Shown here: piece after piece, positions 52,318 to 64,000 of the stretch
Position numbering within the stretch: position 1 is the first letter of the stretch
Layout of the letters: every line of letters begins with the position of its first letter
Source: Pandoraea eparura
GTDB taxonomy: Bacteria; Pseudomonadota; Gammaproteobacteria; Burkholderiales; Burkholderiaceae
Reading direction: 5' to 3'
DNA length: 64,000 bases
Assembly: GCF_902459725.1 (NCBI RefSeq)
Contig: NZ_CABPSH010000001.1
Coordinates: 806,001 to 870,000 of the forward strand
Notes under the pieces: generated by a model
Told to the model about the DNA's origin: nothing
Seen by the model: only the letters and a program-made list of their open reading frames with translations
The model's database searches: none
Translations under genes and position numbers: made by a program

Positions 52318-53199
52318 TTACGAGGCGTGAGACGCACTGCGCAGCTTGCCCGCCCAATCACGCGCGAACTGGAAAGCCACGCGCCCCGAGCGCGAGCCGC
52401 GCTCCAGCGCCCAGATCAGCGCCTCATGACGCGCCGATTCCGTCTGATCGGCCGGCACGCCGAAATGCTGCAGCCAGTGACCGACGATGGTCAGGTAGTC
52501 GTCCTGCTTGAACGGATAGAAGCTCACCCACAGCCCGAATCGCTCGGACAACGATATCTTTTCCTCGATCACTTCGCCCGGATGAATCTCACCGTCTTCG
52601 GTGTGGCGATAGCTTTCGTTGTCCTTCATATATTCGGGCAACAGGTGACGTCGATTCGACGTCGCATAGATCAGCACATTGTCTGACTGCGCGGCCACCG
52701 AGCCGTCGAGCGCCACTTTCAAGGCCTTGTAACCCGACTCGCCGTCCTCGAACGACAGGTCGTCGCAGAACACAACGAAGCGCTCGGGACGCTGCGAAAT
52801 CAGATCGACGATATCGCCCAGATCGACCAGGTCATCCTTGTCCACTTCGATCAGGCGCAGGCCTTCCGAGGCGTACTGATTCAGGCAGGCCTTGATGAGC
52901 GACGACTTGCCCGTGCCGCGCGCGCCGGTCAACAACACGTTATTGGCCGGCTCGCCGCGCACGAACTGGCGCGTATTCTGCTCGATCAACCCTTTCTGGC
53001 GTTCGATGTTCTGAAGATCGCCCAGCGTGATGGTAGAGACATGCGCCACGGGTTGCAGGAACCCGCGCCCCTGCTTCTTGCGCCAGCGAAACGCCATCGC
53101 GGCGTGCCAGTCGATCTCGGGGGCGGCCGGCGGCAACATCACCTCCAACCTGGCCAGCACGCCTTCCGCGCGCGTGAGGAACTGCTCCAGCTTGTCCAT
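52318..53199 (-). CDS. DUF815 AAA+ type ATP-binding protein
   Basis: Function is unknown. The 293-residue protein is a soluble ATPase of the DUF815 family. It has Walker A (LLTGARGTGKSSLIKACLNQY) near residue 95, Walker B-like FVVFCDDLSFEDGESGYKALKVALDGS, sensor-like VLIYATSNRRHLLPEYMKD and EEKISLSERFGLWVSFYPF. It resembles AAA+ clamp-loader-like proteins. It lies between mutT and argJ; that neighbourhood is seen in many betaproteobacteria but does not reveal a partner. Confidence 0.9.
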   Translation of the reverse strand: MDKLEQFLTRAEGVLARLEVMLPPAAPEIDWHAAMAFRWRKKQGRGFLQPVAHVSTITLGDLQNIERQKGLIEQNTRQFVRGEPANNVLLTGARGTGKSSLIKACLNQYASEGLRLIEVDKDDLVDLGDIVDLISQRPERFVVFCDDLSFEDGESGYKALKVALDGSVAAQSDNVLIYATSNRRHLLPEYMKDNESYRHTEDGEIHPGEVIEEKISLSERFGLWVSFYPFKQDDYLTIVGHWLQHFGVPADQTESARHEALIWALERGSRSGRVAFQFARDWAGKLRSASHAS

Positions 53200-53418
53200 G
53201 CTTCGAAATCCCCGCGCCGCTCACGGGCGCTCGTGTCGTTGCTTCGTCGTGTTGTGGTTTCCCTTCGCTGCGTGCCGGGGTGCTTTTGCCACCTGCCGGC
53301 GCCAGACCGACACTGCCGGCCAGTGCCACCGGCGCATGGTCGACGCCGGTCGGGCATCGACCTACGGCGCCGACGGCCTGCCCCCCGGGTGGGAGGTGCG
53401 CGGCCGTCGCGTCAGGGC

Positions 53419-54648
53419 TCAGGAACGGTAATCGGCGTTGATGCTCACGTAATCGTGCGAAAGGTCGCACGTCCACAGCGTCGCGGCGGCGTCGCCGCGG
53501 CCCAGCACCACGCGCACCGTGATTTCGCTTTGCTTCATCACGCGCTGGCCGTCTTCCTCACGGTAGTCGGCATTGCGACCACCCGCGCGGGCGACCAGCA
53601 CATCGTCGAGATAGAGGTCGATCTTGCTGACGTCGAGGTCGTTCACGCCCGCATAGCCGATCGCGGCCAAAATGCGGCCCAGGTTCGGATCGGACGCGTA
53701 AAACGCCGTCTTCACCAGCGGCGAATGCCCGATCGCATAGCCGATCTGACGGCATTCGGCCACGTCGCGGCCACCTTCAACCGTGACGGTGATGAATTTG
53801 GTCGCCCCTTCGCCGTCGCGCACGATCAACTGTGCCAGTTCCTGCGAGATCGACAGCAAGGCGTCGCGGAATGCGGCAAAGGCCGGCGTGTCCGTGCTGA
53901 CGATTTCCGGCAGATCGGTCTGGCCCGTGGCCGCCACGATGAACGAGTCGTTGGTGGATGTATCGCCGTCGATGGTGATCGCGTTGAACGAGCGATCCGC
54001 CACGTACTTGACCAGCGCATCGAGCACCGGCTGCGCCACGCGCGCATTGGTACCCACGAAGCCCAGCATGGTCGCCATGTTCGGCTTGATCATGCCCGCG
54101 CCCTTGCTGATGCCTGTGAGCACGATCGTCTTGCCGTCGATCACGATCTCGCGCGACGCGGCTTTGGGCAGCGTGTCGGTCGTCATGATCGATTGCGCGG
54201 CCTCGTACCAGTGCGCGGGCGCCAGGTTGGCGATGGCTTGCGGCAGACCGGCGACCAGTCGCTCGACCGGCAGCGGCTCGAGAATCACGCCGGTCGAGAA
54301 CGGCAGGATTTGGTTTGGGTTGACCGACAGCAGCTTGGCGAGCGCGTCGCACGTCGCACGCGTAGCGACCATGCCCGGTTCACCGGTGCCCGCATTGGCG
54401 TTCCCGGTGTTGACCACCAGCGCGCGAATGCCCGCTTGCGCGGCCAGATGCGTCTTGCAGACCGTTACCGGGGCGGCGCAAAAACGGTTCGTCGTGAAAA
54501 CGCCTGACACCGTGCTACCGGCGGCCAGTCGCATGACCAGCACGTCCTTACGGTTCGGCTTGCGGATATTGGCTTCGGCCCAGCCCAGTTCGACGCCGGG
54601 AACGGCGTGCAGTCGGGAGGCTTCGATCGAGGGGAAATTGACGGCCAT
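53419..54648 (-). CDS. argJ: Glutamate N-acetyltransferase / ornithine acetyltransferase
   Basis: It recycles acetyl groups in arginine synthesis, and the bifunctional form also starts the pathway. The 409-residue precursor cuts itself before the nucleophile Thr in [13 protein letters not shown] to form alpha and beta chains. Other family features are [28 protein letters not shown] and [10 protein letters not shown]. The full length suggests a complete ArgJ; whether it is mono- or bifunctional cannot be told from the sequence. Confidence 0.96.
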   Translation of the reverse strand: MAVNFPSIEASRLHAVPGVELGWAEANIRKPNRKDVLVMRLAAGSTVSGVFTTNRFCAAPVTVCKTHLAAQAGIRALVVNTGNANAGTGEPGMVATRATCDALAKLLSVNPNQILPFSTGVILEPLPVERLVAGLPQAIANLAPAHWYEAAQSIMTTDTLPKAASREIVIDGKTIVLTGISKGAGMIKPNMATMLGFVGTNARVAQPVLDALVKYVADRSFNAITIDGDTSTNDSFIVAATGQTDLPEIVSTDTPAFAAFRDALLSISQELAQLIVRDGEGATKFITVTVEGGRDVAECRQIGYAIGHSPLVKTAFYASDPNLGRILAAIGYAGVNDLDVSKIDLYLDDVLVARAGGRNADYREEDGQRVMKQSEITVRVVLGRGDAAATLWTCDLSHDYVSINADYRS

Positions 54649-54763
54649 GTGGGTTCGCCCGCGAGAGATAAGCGTTACAGCTCCCGCCCTGACGATGTCG
54701 GCACGACACTCCGCCGGGGCGGCGGTTGATCGGTGCGGCCGGTCGAGAAACCGGCGCTACAAA

Positions 54764-54798
54764 CGACGCGGCGCCGATCCTGAGTCGGCGCCGCGTCG
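54764..54798 (-). terminator. GC-rich hairpin downstream of secA
   Basis: CGACGCGGCGCCGA pairs perfectly with TCGGCGCCGCGTCG (14 bp) around a seven-base loop, 14 bases past the secA stop. Only three T follow. Confidence 0.65.
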
Positions 54799-54811
54799 AT
54801 CGGTTCACATC

Positions 54812-57607
<2,796 letters not shown>

Positions 57608-57913
57608 CGGATCACTGGTTAGGGCGGCAAATGTCGATCGCAATCATGCACTTGGTCGGCAAACGGAACGGCGCGCGTCCGGGGGCGTGCCCCACGCGTG
57701 CCGAACCGCCCGACGCGCCTGCGCGCTGCGGGTCACCGGTGTTTGGCACTCAGGCCTCGCTCCGGTTCGATACCTATACTGAAAAATGGATTCTAGCATG
57801 CTGTCGTGGCACGTCCCGCCGGCCTCCGACGCCGGCCGTGCGGCGTTTTCGGCGTTCGGGCCGAGGCGACGCCCGATGGCGGGGTAAAATACCGGCAACC
57901 TCTGTCTCATCAT

Positions 57914-58376
57914 ATGAAACGACCCAAAGCACCCCGCGTTGCCCGCCCGCTGACCGACTTGCTAGGCGCCTCCGACGGCGCCGGCTCGTTGTTGGTCGCC
58001 GCCGAACAACTCGGCCGACTGGAACGAGACGTTCACGCGTTGCTGCCTGCGGCGCTCGCCGGCAGCGTTCGGCTGGCGCCGCCGCGCGAGGGGGCGCTGG
58101 TCTTCCTGGTTGCCAACAATGCGCTGGCGGCGCGGCTGCGCCAGCAAACGCCGTCGCTGATCGAGGGTCTCGCGACGCGCGGCTGGTTGATCCGTACGAT
58201 CCGTATCCGCGTGAGCATTGCAGCGCCCGAGCCTCAGAAGCCCCCCAAGGAAGCCCGGCTGTCCCGTCAGGGACTGGTCAGCCTGCGCGATCTGCGCGAC
58301 GCGCTGGAGCCGTCTCCGCTTCGCGACGCCCTCGCCCGTCTTGTTGCCCGACATTCCTACGGCGGACCGCGCAAGC

Positions 58377-58381
<5 letters not shown>
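57914..58381 (+). CDS. DciA-like (DUF721) protein
   Basis: The 155-residue basic protein has the DUF721 pattern: LGASDGAGSLLVAAEQLGRLERDVHALLPAALAGSVRLAPPREGALVFLVANNALAARLRQQTPSLIEGL. DUF721/DciA proteins load the replicative helicase DnaB where DnaC/DnaI is absent. Its place between lpxC and secA matches the Pseudomonas arrangement as I recall it. The ATG at 57914 is chosen over an upstream one. The stop codon is the first TGA of a CCTGAG-type repeat array. Confidence 0.8.
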
Positions 58382-58487
<106 letters not shown>

Positions 58488-58570
58488 GGCGTCCCAAGCG
58501 CTGGATCAGGTCGTCGCCACGTCACGATCCGTTCAGGTGCAACGCCAATTGGGTGTGCGCGTCAAATAAA

Positions 58571-58594
58571 AAAGCGCCGTATCGACGGCGCTTT
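58571..58594. terminator. Terminator between convergent dciA-like gene and lpxC
   Basis: AAAGCGCCGT pairs with ACGGCGCTTT around ATCG. A-rich sequence precedes it and CATTTTG follows, so it is usable in both directions. Confidence 0.85.
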
Positions 58595-58647
58595 CATTTT
58601 GTTGCTTTCACGCCCCTGTCTGCGGCGCGTCACGCGTGCTGCGTGAT

Positions 58648-59562
58648 TTACGCGAACTGTGTCTGCGGTTCGAACTGGAAGCCGCGCGGCGCGTCTTCCG
58701 CATGCTCGAATGTGACGATTTCAAACGCTTCCTGTGCGAGCAGTTCGCGCAAGAGCTGGTTGTTCAGACCGTGCCCCGACTTGTACGCCGTGTAAGACGC
58801 CAGCAGCGGATGACCAATCACATACAGGTCACCGATAGCGTCGAGCATCTTGTGCTTCACGAACTCGTCGTCGTAGCGCAGGCCATCGTTGTTCAGGATG
58901 CGGTACTCGTCGAGCACGATGGCGTTGTCCATGCTACCGCCGCGCGCCAGACCGAGTTCGCGCAGCATCTCGACTTCATGCGCAAAACCGAACGTACGGG
59001 CACGCGCGATTTCCTTCGCGTAGGACGTATCGGCAAAGTCGATCTCGAGCGCCTGGCCCGTGCGATCGACCGCCGGGTGACGGAAGTCGATGGTGAACTT
59101 GAGCTTGAAGCCTTCGTACGGCTCGAGACGGGCGAACTTGTCGCCTTCGCGAATCTCGACCGGCTTCGTCACACGAATGAATTTCTTGGCGGCCGCCTGC
59201 TCTTCGATGCCGGCCGACTGAATCAGGAAGACGAACGTTGCGGCGCTGCCATCCATGATCGGAATTTCTTCGGCCGTCACGTCGACATACAGATTGTCGA
59301 TGCCCAGCCCCGCGCATGCCGACATCAGGTGCTCCACGGTGGACACCCGCGCTCCCTCCTTCTGCAACACCGACGCAAGACGCGTGTCGCCAATCGCCAT
59401 CGCCGACGCCGGAATCTCCACAGGAGGATTCAGATCGGTACGGCAGAAGACGATGCCCGTGTTGGGCGGCGCCGGACGCAGCGACAGCTCGACCTTGCGA
59501 CCGGAGTGCAAGCCGATGCCGACTGTCTTGGCGATGGATTTGAGAGTGCGCTGCTTAAGCAT
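58648..59562 (-). CDS. lpxC: UDP-3-O-acyl-N-acetylglucosamine deacetylase
   Basis: It is the zinc enzyme for the first committed step of lipid A synthesis. The 304-residue protein is full length. It has [19 protein letters not shown], the zinc ligand His in [28 protein letters not shown], and the second zinc site [25 protein letters not shown] on the minus strand at 59605-59610 is a likely -10 (start about 59598); the -35 is weak. Confidence 0.97.
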   Translation of the reverse strand: MLKQRTLKSIAKTVGIGLHSGRKVELSLRPAPPNTGIVFCRTDLNPPVEIPASAMAIGDTRLASVLQKEGARVSTVEHLMSACAGLGIDNLYVDVTAEEIPIMDGSAATFVFLIQSAGIEEQAAAKKFIRVTKPVEIREGDKFARLEPYEGFKLKFTIDFRHPAVDRTGQALEIDFADTSYAKEIARARTFGFAHEVEMLRELGLARGGSMDNAIVLDEYRILNNDGLRYDDEFVKHKMLDAIGDLYVIGHPLLASYTAYKSGHGLNNQLLRELLAQEAFEIVTFEHAEDAPRGFQFEPQTQFA

Positions 59563-60101
59563 GCTATTTATTTAAACTATCGGACGCTAATTACCATAAA
59601 TGTAATTATATCAGATCGAGACCTTCCTCGCTGTGCCACAAACGCAACGCTTCGTTACTAAACATTTTGGATTTTGCCCCATCGATTCGTCGGCGCCCAT
59701 ATCGCGACACGAAATAGGCCGTATCAAAAATCGACGCCAGGCCATAGGCCGGGCATCACCCCTTGTCGGGACACCCCGACCGCTGCGACGGAGGCATGCC
59801 GCAGCGGTCGGGGGACAGATCCGCGAGACCGGGTCAGGGATCCCGAACGCTTACCCGTAACGTTCGTGACCTGTGATACGTGGACGCCGCTTGCGACTCT
59901 GGTTGTCGCAGCCATACGGCATCTCGCGCGCTCACAACCTCGCCGTATCGTCATTCGGACTCGTACCGCGGCGCGCCATCCCCACGCCGGACGGCATGGT
60001 CATGGGAGCGACGACGAATCCTCACGACGACCTGCGTAGGCCTCGCGATTCCCAAGGTGCGGCGGTACCAGGCACTGGCACCTGGACCGCGCGCGACCCT
60101 G
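59563..60101. other. Intergenic region between ftsZ and lpxC
   Basis: These 539 bases hold no convincing gene. Next to lpxC they are A/T-rich, with a TATAAT (59605-59610, minus). In the middle is a 14-bp stem overlapping an alternative 6-bp stem (59765-59813). Behind ftsZ there is a short hairpin around 60066-60090 that could end the fts transcript. Confidence 0.6.
59765..59813. promoter_or_regulatory. Two overlapping alternative hairpins
   Basis: CCCCGACCGCTGCG (59774-59787) pairs with CGCAGCGGTCGGGG (59800-59813). The CCCGAC inside the first arm could instead pair with GTCGGG at 59765-59770. The two folds exclude each other. Neither has a T-run. Confidence 0.45.
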
Positions 60102-61292
60102 TCAGTCGGCTTGCTTGCGCAGGAAAGCCGGAATGTCGTACGTGTCGACACCCTTCTCCTGCAACGCGGCAACGTGCGACGCTGCGGTCTCGCGCGTGCT
60201 GCGCCATACGGCCGGCGTTTCGAGCGCGCCGTAGTCCGTACCGCCAGCCTGACCGACATTCGGCACGTGGCCGGTGGCGATCGGCATATTGTCGGTACCG
60301 GTCTTGAGCAGCGTCATCGGGGCAGCGGCCTTCTTCGCGACAGCACGGCCCAGGCCCGTGGCCACGACGGTCACGCGCAGGGCATCGCCCATCTTGTCGT
60401 CGTAGACGGTACCGAAAATCACGGTTGCGTCTTCGGCCGCGTAGCTCTTGATGGTGTTCATCACTTCACGCGTTTCCGACAGACGCAGCGAACGCGATGC
60501 CGTAATGTTGACCAGCACACCGCGCGCACCCGACAAGTCCACGCCTTCGAGCAGCGGGCTCGCCACGGCCTGCTCGGCCGCCAGACGCGCACGATCGACA
60601 CCGGCCACCGTCGCCGTACCCATCATGGCTTTGCCTTGCTCGCCCATCACCGTCTTCACGTCTTCAAAGTCGACGTTCACCAGACCGTCGACATTGATGA
60701 TTTCGGCGATGCCGGCCACGGCGTTATGCAGCACGTCGTCGGCGCACTGGAAGCACTTGTCCATCTCGGCGTCGTCGCCCATGACTTCGAACAGCTTGTC
60801 GTTGAGCACGACGATCAGCGAGTCGACGTTGTCTTCCAGTTCCTGCGCGCCGGTCTCGGCCACGCGCATGCGCTTGCCGCCTTCGAACTCGAACGGCTTC
60901 GAGACCACGCCCACGGTCAGAATGCCCATTTCCTTGGCAATCTGCGCCACGACCGGTGCTGCGCCCGTGCCCGTGCCGCCGCCCATGCCCGCGGTGATGA
61001 ACACCATGTGCGCGCCACGCAGGGCGTCGGCCACGCGCTCGCGAGCTTCCTCCGCCGCGGCACGGCCCATCTCCGGCTTGGCGCCTGCGCCCAGACCGGT
61101 CTTGCCGAGCTGGATGTTCACGCTGGCCTGCGAGCGACCGAGTGCCTGGGCGTCCGTGTTCATGGCGATGAAGTCCACGCCTTGCACGCCCCGGTTGATC
61201 ATGTGCTGGACGGCATTGCCGCCAGCGCCACCAACACCCACCACCTTGATGATGGTGCCGTTGGTTTCCGTTTCCAACATTTCAAAGTTCAT
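60102..61292 (-). CDS. ftsZ: Cell-division protein FtsZ
   Basis: This tubulin-like GTPase polymerises at mid-cell. The 396-residue protein has an N-terminal KVVGVGGAGGNAVQHMI, the tubulin signature GMGGGTGTGAAPVVA, and T7-loop residues in NVDFEDVKTVM. A linker and the C-terminal peptide TYDIPAFLRKQAD (binding FtsA and ZipA-type proteins) complete it. GGAGG precedes the ATG. It follows ftsA by 106 bases. Confidence 0.98.
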   Translation of the reverse strand: MNFEMLETETNGTIIKVVGVGGAGGNAVQHMINRGVQGVDFIAMNTDAQALGRSQASVNIQLGKTGLGAGAKPEMGRAAAEEARERVADALRGAHMVFITAGMGGGTGTGAAPVVAQIAKEMGILTVGVVSKPFEFEGGKRMRVAETGAQELEDNVDSLIVVLNDKLFEVMGDDAEMDKCFQCADDVLHNAVAGIAEIINVDGLVNVDFEDVKTVMGEQGKAMMGTATVAGVDRARLAAEQAVASPLLEGVDLSGARGVLVNITASRSLRLSETREVMNTIKSYAAEDATVIFGTVYDDKMGDALRVTVVATGLGRAVAKKAAAPMTLLKTGTDNMPIATGHVPNVGQAGGTDYGALETPAVWRSTRETAASHVAALQEKGVDTYDIPAFLRKQAD

Positions 61293-61398
61293 AGCGCCTC
61301 CAGTGAATGAAAAGCAGATCCGGTACTGCTGGCCACATGCGGCTCGGGTAAGCCACGCGTGTTTTCAATCCCGAATCCACACCCCTCAAAAAACACCA

Positions 61399-62631
61399 TT
61401 AAAAATTGCTGAAAAACCAGTCGCGCATGCGCGACCAGACCTGATTCGCCTGCCCCGACTGCACCGCGACCTTGCGCCCGCGCATGCGTTGGGAACGTCC
61501 TTCGAGCAGCAGCCCCATCGCGGTCGCGTAGCGCGGGCTGCGCACCACATCGGCCAGACCGCCGGCATACTCCGGCACGCCGATGCGCACCGGCTTGAGG
61601 AAGATGTCCTCACCCAACTCGACCATGCCCGGCATCATCGCCGCGCCGCCCGTGAGCACGATGCCCGAAGACAGCAGTTCCTCGTATCCCGACTCGCGCA
61701 CCACCTGCTGTACCAGCGAGAACAGCTCTTCGACGCGCGGCTCGATCACCGCGGCCAGCGCCTGACGCGAGAGCGTGCGCGGTCCGCGCTCGCCCAGCCC
61801 CGGCACTTCGATCATCTCGTCCGGGTCGGCCAGCGACTGCTTGGCGATGCCGTGCTGAATCTTGATGTCTTCCGCGTCGGGTGTCGGCGTGCGCACGGCC
61901 ATCGCGATGTCGCTCGTGATCTGGTCGCCCGCGATCGGAATCACGGCCGTGTGACGGATCGCGCCTTCGCTGAAAATCGCGATATCGGTCGTGCCGCCGC
62001 CGATGTCGATCAGCACCACGCCCAGTTCCTTCTCGTCTTCGGTGAGCACCGAAATGCTCGACGCGAGCGGTTGCAGAATCAGGTCGTTGACTTCGAGTCC
62101 GCAACGGCGCACGCACTTCACGATGTTCTGCGCCGCCGAGACCGCGCCGGTCACGATATGCACCTTCACTTCGAGACGAATGCCGCTCATGCCGATCGGC
62201 TCGCGCACGTCTTCCTGACCGTCGATGATGAATTCCTGCGTGAGGATGTGCAGCACCTGCTGGTCGGTCGGGATGTTGATCGCCTTGGCCGTCTCGATGA
62301 CGCGCGCCACGTCGGCCTGCGTCACCTCCTTGTCCTTGATCGCCACCATGCCGCTCGAATTGAAGCTGCGAATGTGGCTGCCGGCGATGCCCGTGAACAC
62401 ATTGGTGATCTTGCAGTCCGCCATCAGCTCGGCCTCTTCGAGCGCACGCTGAATGGACTGCACCGTGGCTTCGATGTTCACCACGACACCCTTTTTCAGC
62501 CCGCGCGATTCGCTCTGGCCGAGGCCGATCACTTCATAGCGGCCTTCAGGGCGCAGTTCGGCCACCACCGCCACGACTTTCGACGTGCCGATATCGAGGG
62601 CGACCAACAGATCCTTGTAATCTTTGCTCAT
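61399..62631 (-). CDS. ftsA: Cell-division protein FtsA
   Basis: This actin-like protein ties FtsZ filaments to the membrane. The 410-residue protein begins KDYKDLLVALDIGTSKVVAVV, has IDIGGGTTDIAIFSEGAI (phosphate 2) and GIVLTGGAAMMPGM (adenosine loop). The C-terminal amphipathic helix is MRDWFFSNF. I start at 62631; the ORF extends 35 codons upstream into ftsQ-overlapping sequence. It follows ftsQ by 22 bases. Confidence 0.97.
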   Translation of the reverse strand: MSKDYKDLLVALDIGTSKVVAVVAELRPEGRYEVIGLGQSESRGLKKGVVVNIEATVQSIQRALEEAELMADCKITNVFTGIAGSHIRSFNSSGMVAIKDKEVTQADVARVIETAKAINIPTDQQVLHILTQEFIIDGQEDVREPIGMSGIRLEVKVHIVTGAVSAAQNIVKCVRRCGLEVNDLILQPLASSISVLTEDEKELGVVLIDIGGGTTDIAIFSEGAIRHTAVIPIAGDQITSDIAMAVRTPTPDAEDIKIQHGIAKQSLADPDEMIEVPGLGERGPRTLSRQALAAVIEPRVEELFSLVQQVVRESGYEELLSSGIVLTGGAAMMPGMVELGEDIFLKPVRIGVPEYAGGLADVVRSPRYATAMGLLLEGRSQRMRGRKVAVQSGQANQVWSRMRDWFFSNF

Positions 62632-62653
62632 AGCGTGTGTAAGTCCTGAAGTC

Positions 62654-63490
62654 TCACTGGCTTCGCTTCTGCCGCGCGGCAGGTTGCGCAACCGTCGGCT
62701 TTTGCGAATCCCGCTTTTGCACCGGTGTCGCGGCAAGCTTCTTGGCCTGGTCTTCGCTCAAGAAACGCATACCCGCGGCACGTACCGCAAAACCGTTCGG
62801 GTACCGCAGATCGGCATACTCGATCTGATTTCCCCAGCGCGCCGCTACCTGCGGATACGCTTGTACGAAACGCCTGCTGCGTGTGGCCAGGGATTCGGGC
62901 GAACGCTCCCGTCCCAGTGCCAGATGCACGCCCCCCGCGAGCCGTACGCTCCATGCGTAACGATTCGACAGCGTGACCGCTTCGGGTTTCATTTTCAGCG
63001 GCGCGAACCACCTCACGAAGTCGTAGTAACGCGCCGTCACATCCTTCTCGCTGCCAGGCGGGCCGGCGAACTCGGGCAGCTTGCCGTCGTCCTCGGCTTC
63101 TGCCAGGTTCGCTGCGAACAGTTCGCCGTCCACACTCACCAGACGGCCGTCGTTCCACGTGGCCAGCGGCTTGTATTCCTCGATCGTCACCGCGAGCTGG
63201 TTCGGCCAAACGCGTCGCACGCTCGCGTGACGCACCCAGGGCACCGCTTCGAAGGCCGCTCGCGTGGCGTCCAGGTCGATCGTGAAAAAATTGCCCTTGA
63301 GGCGCGACACAGCATTCGCACGCAATGTCGGCGCGTTGATGTGCGACACATCCCCATCGATACGCACCGCCTTGAGCGTAAAGATCGGCCGCTGAATCAG
63401 CCAATGGCCGCCCGCAGCGAGCGCCGCCAGCACGACGAGTGCGACGAGCGCACTCGCGATGGCGTTGAGCAGGCGTACGTTTTGCCACAT
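62654..63490 (-). CDS. ftsQ: Cell-division protein FtsQ
   Basis: It is a bitopic divisome scaffold. The 278-residue protein has a short cytoplasmic start, one membrane helix (ASALVALVVLAALAAGGHWLI), and a POTRA domain (FTLKAVRIDGDVSHINAPTLRANAVSRLKGNFFTIDLDATRAAFEAVPWVRHASVRRVWPNQLAVTIEEYKPLA). The FtsQ domain with YADLRYPNGFAVRAAG and a basic C-terminal tail follow. It lies between ddl and ftsA as in the standard dcw order. Confidence 0.95.
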   Translation of the reverse strand: MWQNVRLLNAIASALVALVVLAALAAGGHWLIQRPIFTLKAVRIDGDVSHINAPTLRANAVSRLKGNFFTIDLDATRAAFEAVPWVRHASVRRVWPNQLAVTIEEYKPLATWNDGRLVSVDGELFAANLAEAEDDGKLPEFAGPPGSEKDVTARYYDFVRWFAPLKMKPEAVTLSNRYAWSVRLAGGVHLALGRERSPESLATRSRRFVQAYPQVAARWGNQIEYADLRYPNGFAVRAAGMRFLSEDQAKKLAATPVQKRDSQKPTVAQPAARQKRSQ

Positions 63491-63537
63491 GGCGATTTGC
63501 TTTCCGTATCGAGGCGTTCTGCAACGCGTTCAAGGTT

Positions 63538-64000
63538 TTACTCGGGCTTCCACTGCGCGTTCGGATGCAGATCGAGCGTCGCAGTGGCCAAAATTTCGAC
63601 AACCAGGTCTTCATACGACAGACCCGCCGCCCGCGCCGACATCGGCACCAGCGAGTGACCGGTCATACCCGGCGAGGTATTGATCTCCAGCAGGAACGGC
63701 TTGTTGTCACGCTTGCGCAGCATCACATCGGCGCGCGCCCAGCCACGACAGCCCAGCACGAGATAGGCGCGCAGCACGAGGCGCTGCACCTCCTCCTGCA
63801 ATGACACCGACAGCGGCGGCGGGCATTCGTAGCGCGTGTCGTCCTTGAAATACTTGTTCTGGTAGTCGTAGTTCGCATCCGGCGCGACGATACGGATCAC
63901 CGGCAGCGCGCGCGCGGCGGCCGCGCCCTTCGTGCCCACGCCGAGCACCGGCACGGTCAACTCGTCGCCATCGATGAATTCTTCGGCGAGAACGTCCGGG
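63538..64000 (-). CDS. ddl: D-alanine:D-alanine ligase, C-terminal part (runs off the window)
   Basis: It joins two D-Ala residues for the peptidoglycan stem. The visible 153 residues (no start codon is inside the window) are the C-terminal ATP-grasp part. They include [36 protein letters not shown] and the metal-binding [29 protein letters not shown]. It is the first gene of a ddl-ftsQ-ftsA-ftsZ run. Confidence 0.95.
   Translation of the reverse strand, partial: PDVLAEEFIDGDELTVPVLGVGTKGAAAARALPVIRIVAPDANYDYQNKYFKDDTRYECPPPLSVSLQEEVQRLVLRAYLVLGCRGWARADVMLRKRDNKPFLLEINTSPGMTGHSLVPMSARAAGLSYEDLVVEILATATLDLHPNAQWKPE

Overview
The window is 64 kb of high-GC (visibly well above 60%) chromosomal DNA from a betaproteobacterium. 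Gene content and order fit the Burkholderiaceae, with Pandoraea/Burkholderia-type organisms the best guess. That is inferred from remembered protein families and gene neighbourhoods: ddl-ftsQAZ-lpxC-dciA-secA-argJ, rplU-rpmA-obgE-proB, separate nrdA and nrdB, and an alanine/lysine histone H1-like protein. The window is core genome. I see no insertion sequence, prophage, CRISPR array, toxin island or rRNA operon, and only one tRNA.

Layout. 0.2-10 kb: maeB; thiL-pgpA-pncC; pyrF; corA; an MscS channel; mtgA and aroE. 10-16 kb: tonB-like, RNB exoribonuclease, a YqiA-type esterase, mpl and an unrecognised conserved gene. 16-24 kb (mostly +): TlpA thioredoxin, aroQ-accB-accC-prmA, a DUF3426 zinc-ribbon protein, tpx, a PfkB kinase and a glycine-zipper lipoprotein. 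24-31 kb: a histone H1-like protein, nrdB, aldose 1-epimerase and nrdA. 31-36.6 kb: ampD, a DUF1269 protein, a PP0621-type protein, a YpjD/CcsA-type protein, ffh and a hypoxanthine phosphoribosyltransferase. 36.7-46 kb: proS, rppH, a CNP1-like lipoprotein, proB, obgE, rpmA, rplU, ispB, tRNA-Pro(CGG) and a CBS-domain transporter. 46-53 kb: a pilB/pilC/pilD-like trio, coaE, zapD, yacG, mutT and a DUF815 ATPase. 53-64 kb: argJ, secA, dciA-like, lpxC, ftsZ, ftsA, ftsQ and the end of ddl.

How the genes work together. Envelope growth and division dominate: mpl, ampD, mtgA and ddl act on peptidoglycan, lpxC on lipid A, ftsQAZ and zapD on the Z ring, accBC and pgpA on lipids, and secA and ffh on protein export. 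A second theme is nucleotide supply and DNA/RNA metabolism: nrdA and nrdB under paired NrdR boxes, pyrF, hpt, mutT, RNB nuclease and rppH. A third is amino-acid and cofactor synthesis: aroE, aroQ, argJ, proB, thiL and coaE.

The unusual material lies between and inside these genes. It includes an 11-bp-period tandem array upstream of pyrF; a possible small RNA between nrdB and the H1-like gene; a perfect 22-bp palindrome; a cluster of three hairpins behind the DUF1269 gene; matching NrdR/-10 architectures at two separated nrd promoters; and a prepilin peptidase whose zinc/methylase region is replaced by Ser-Pro-Ala-Ala repeats.
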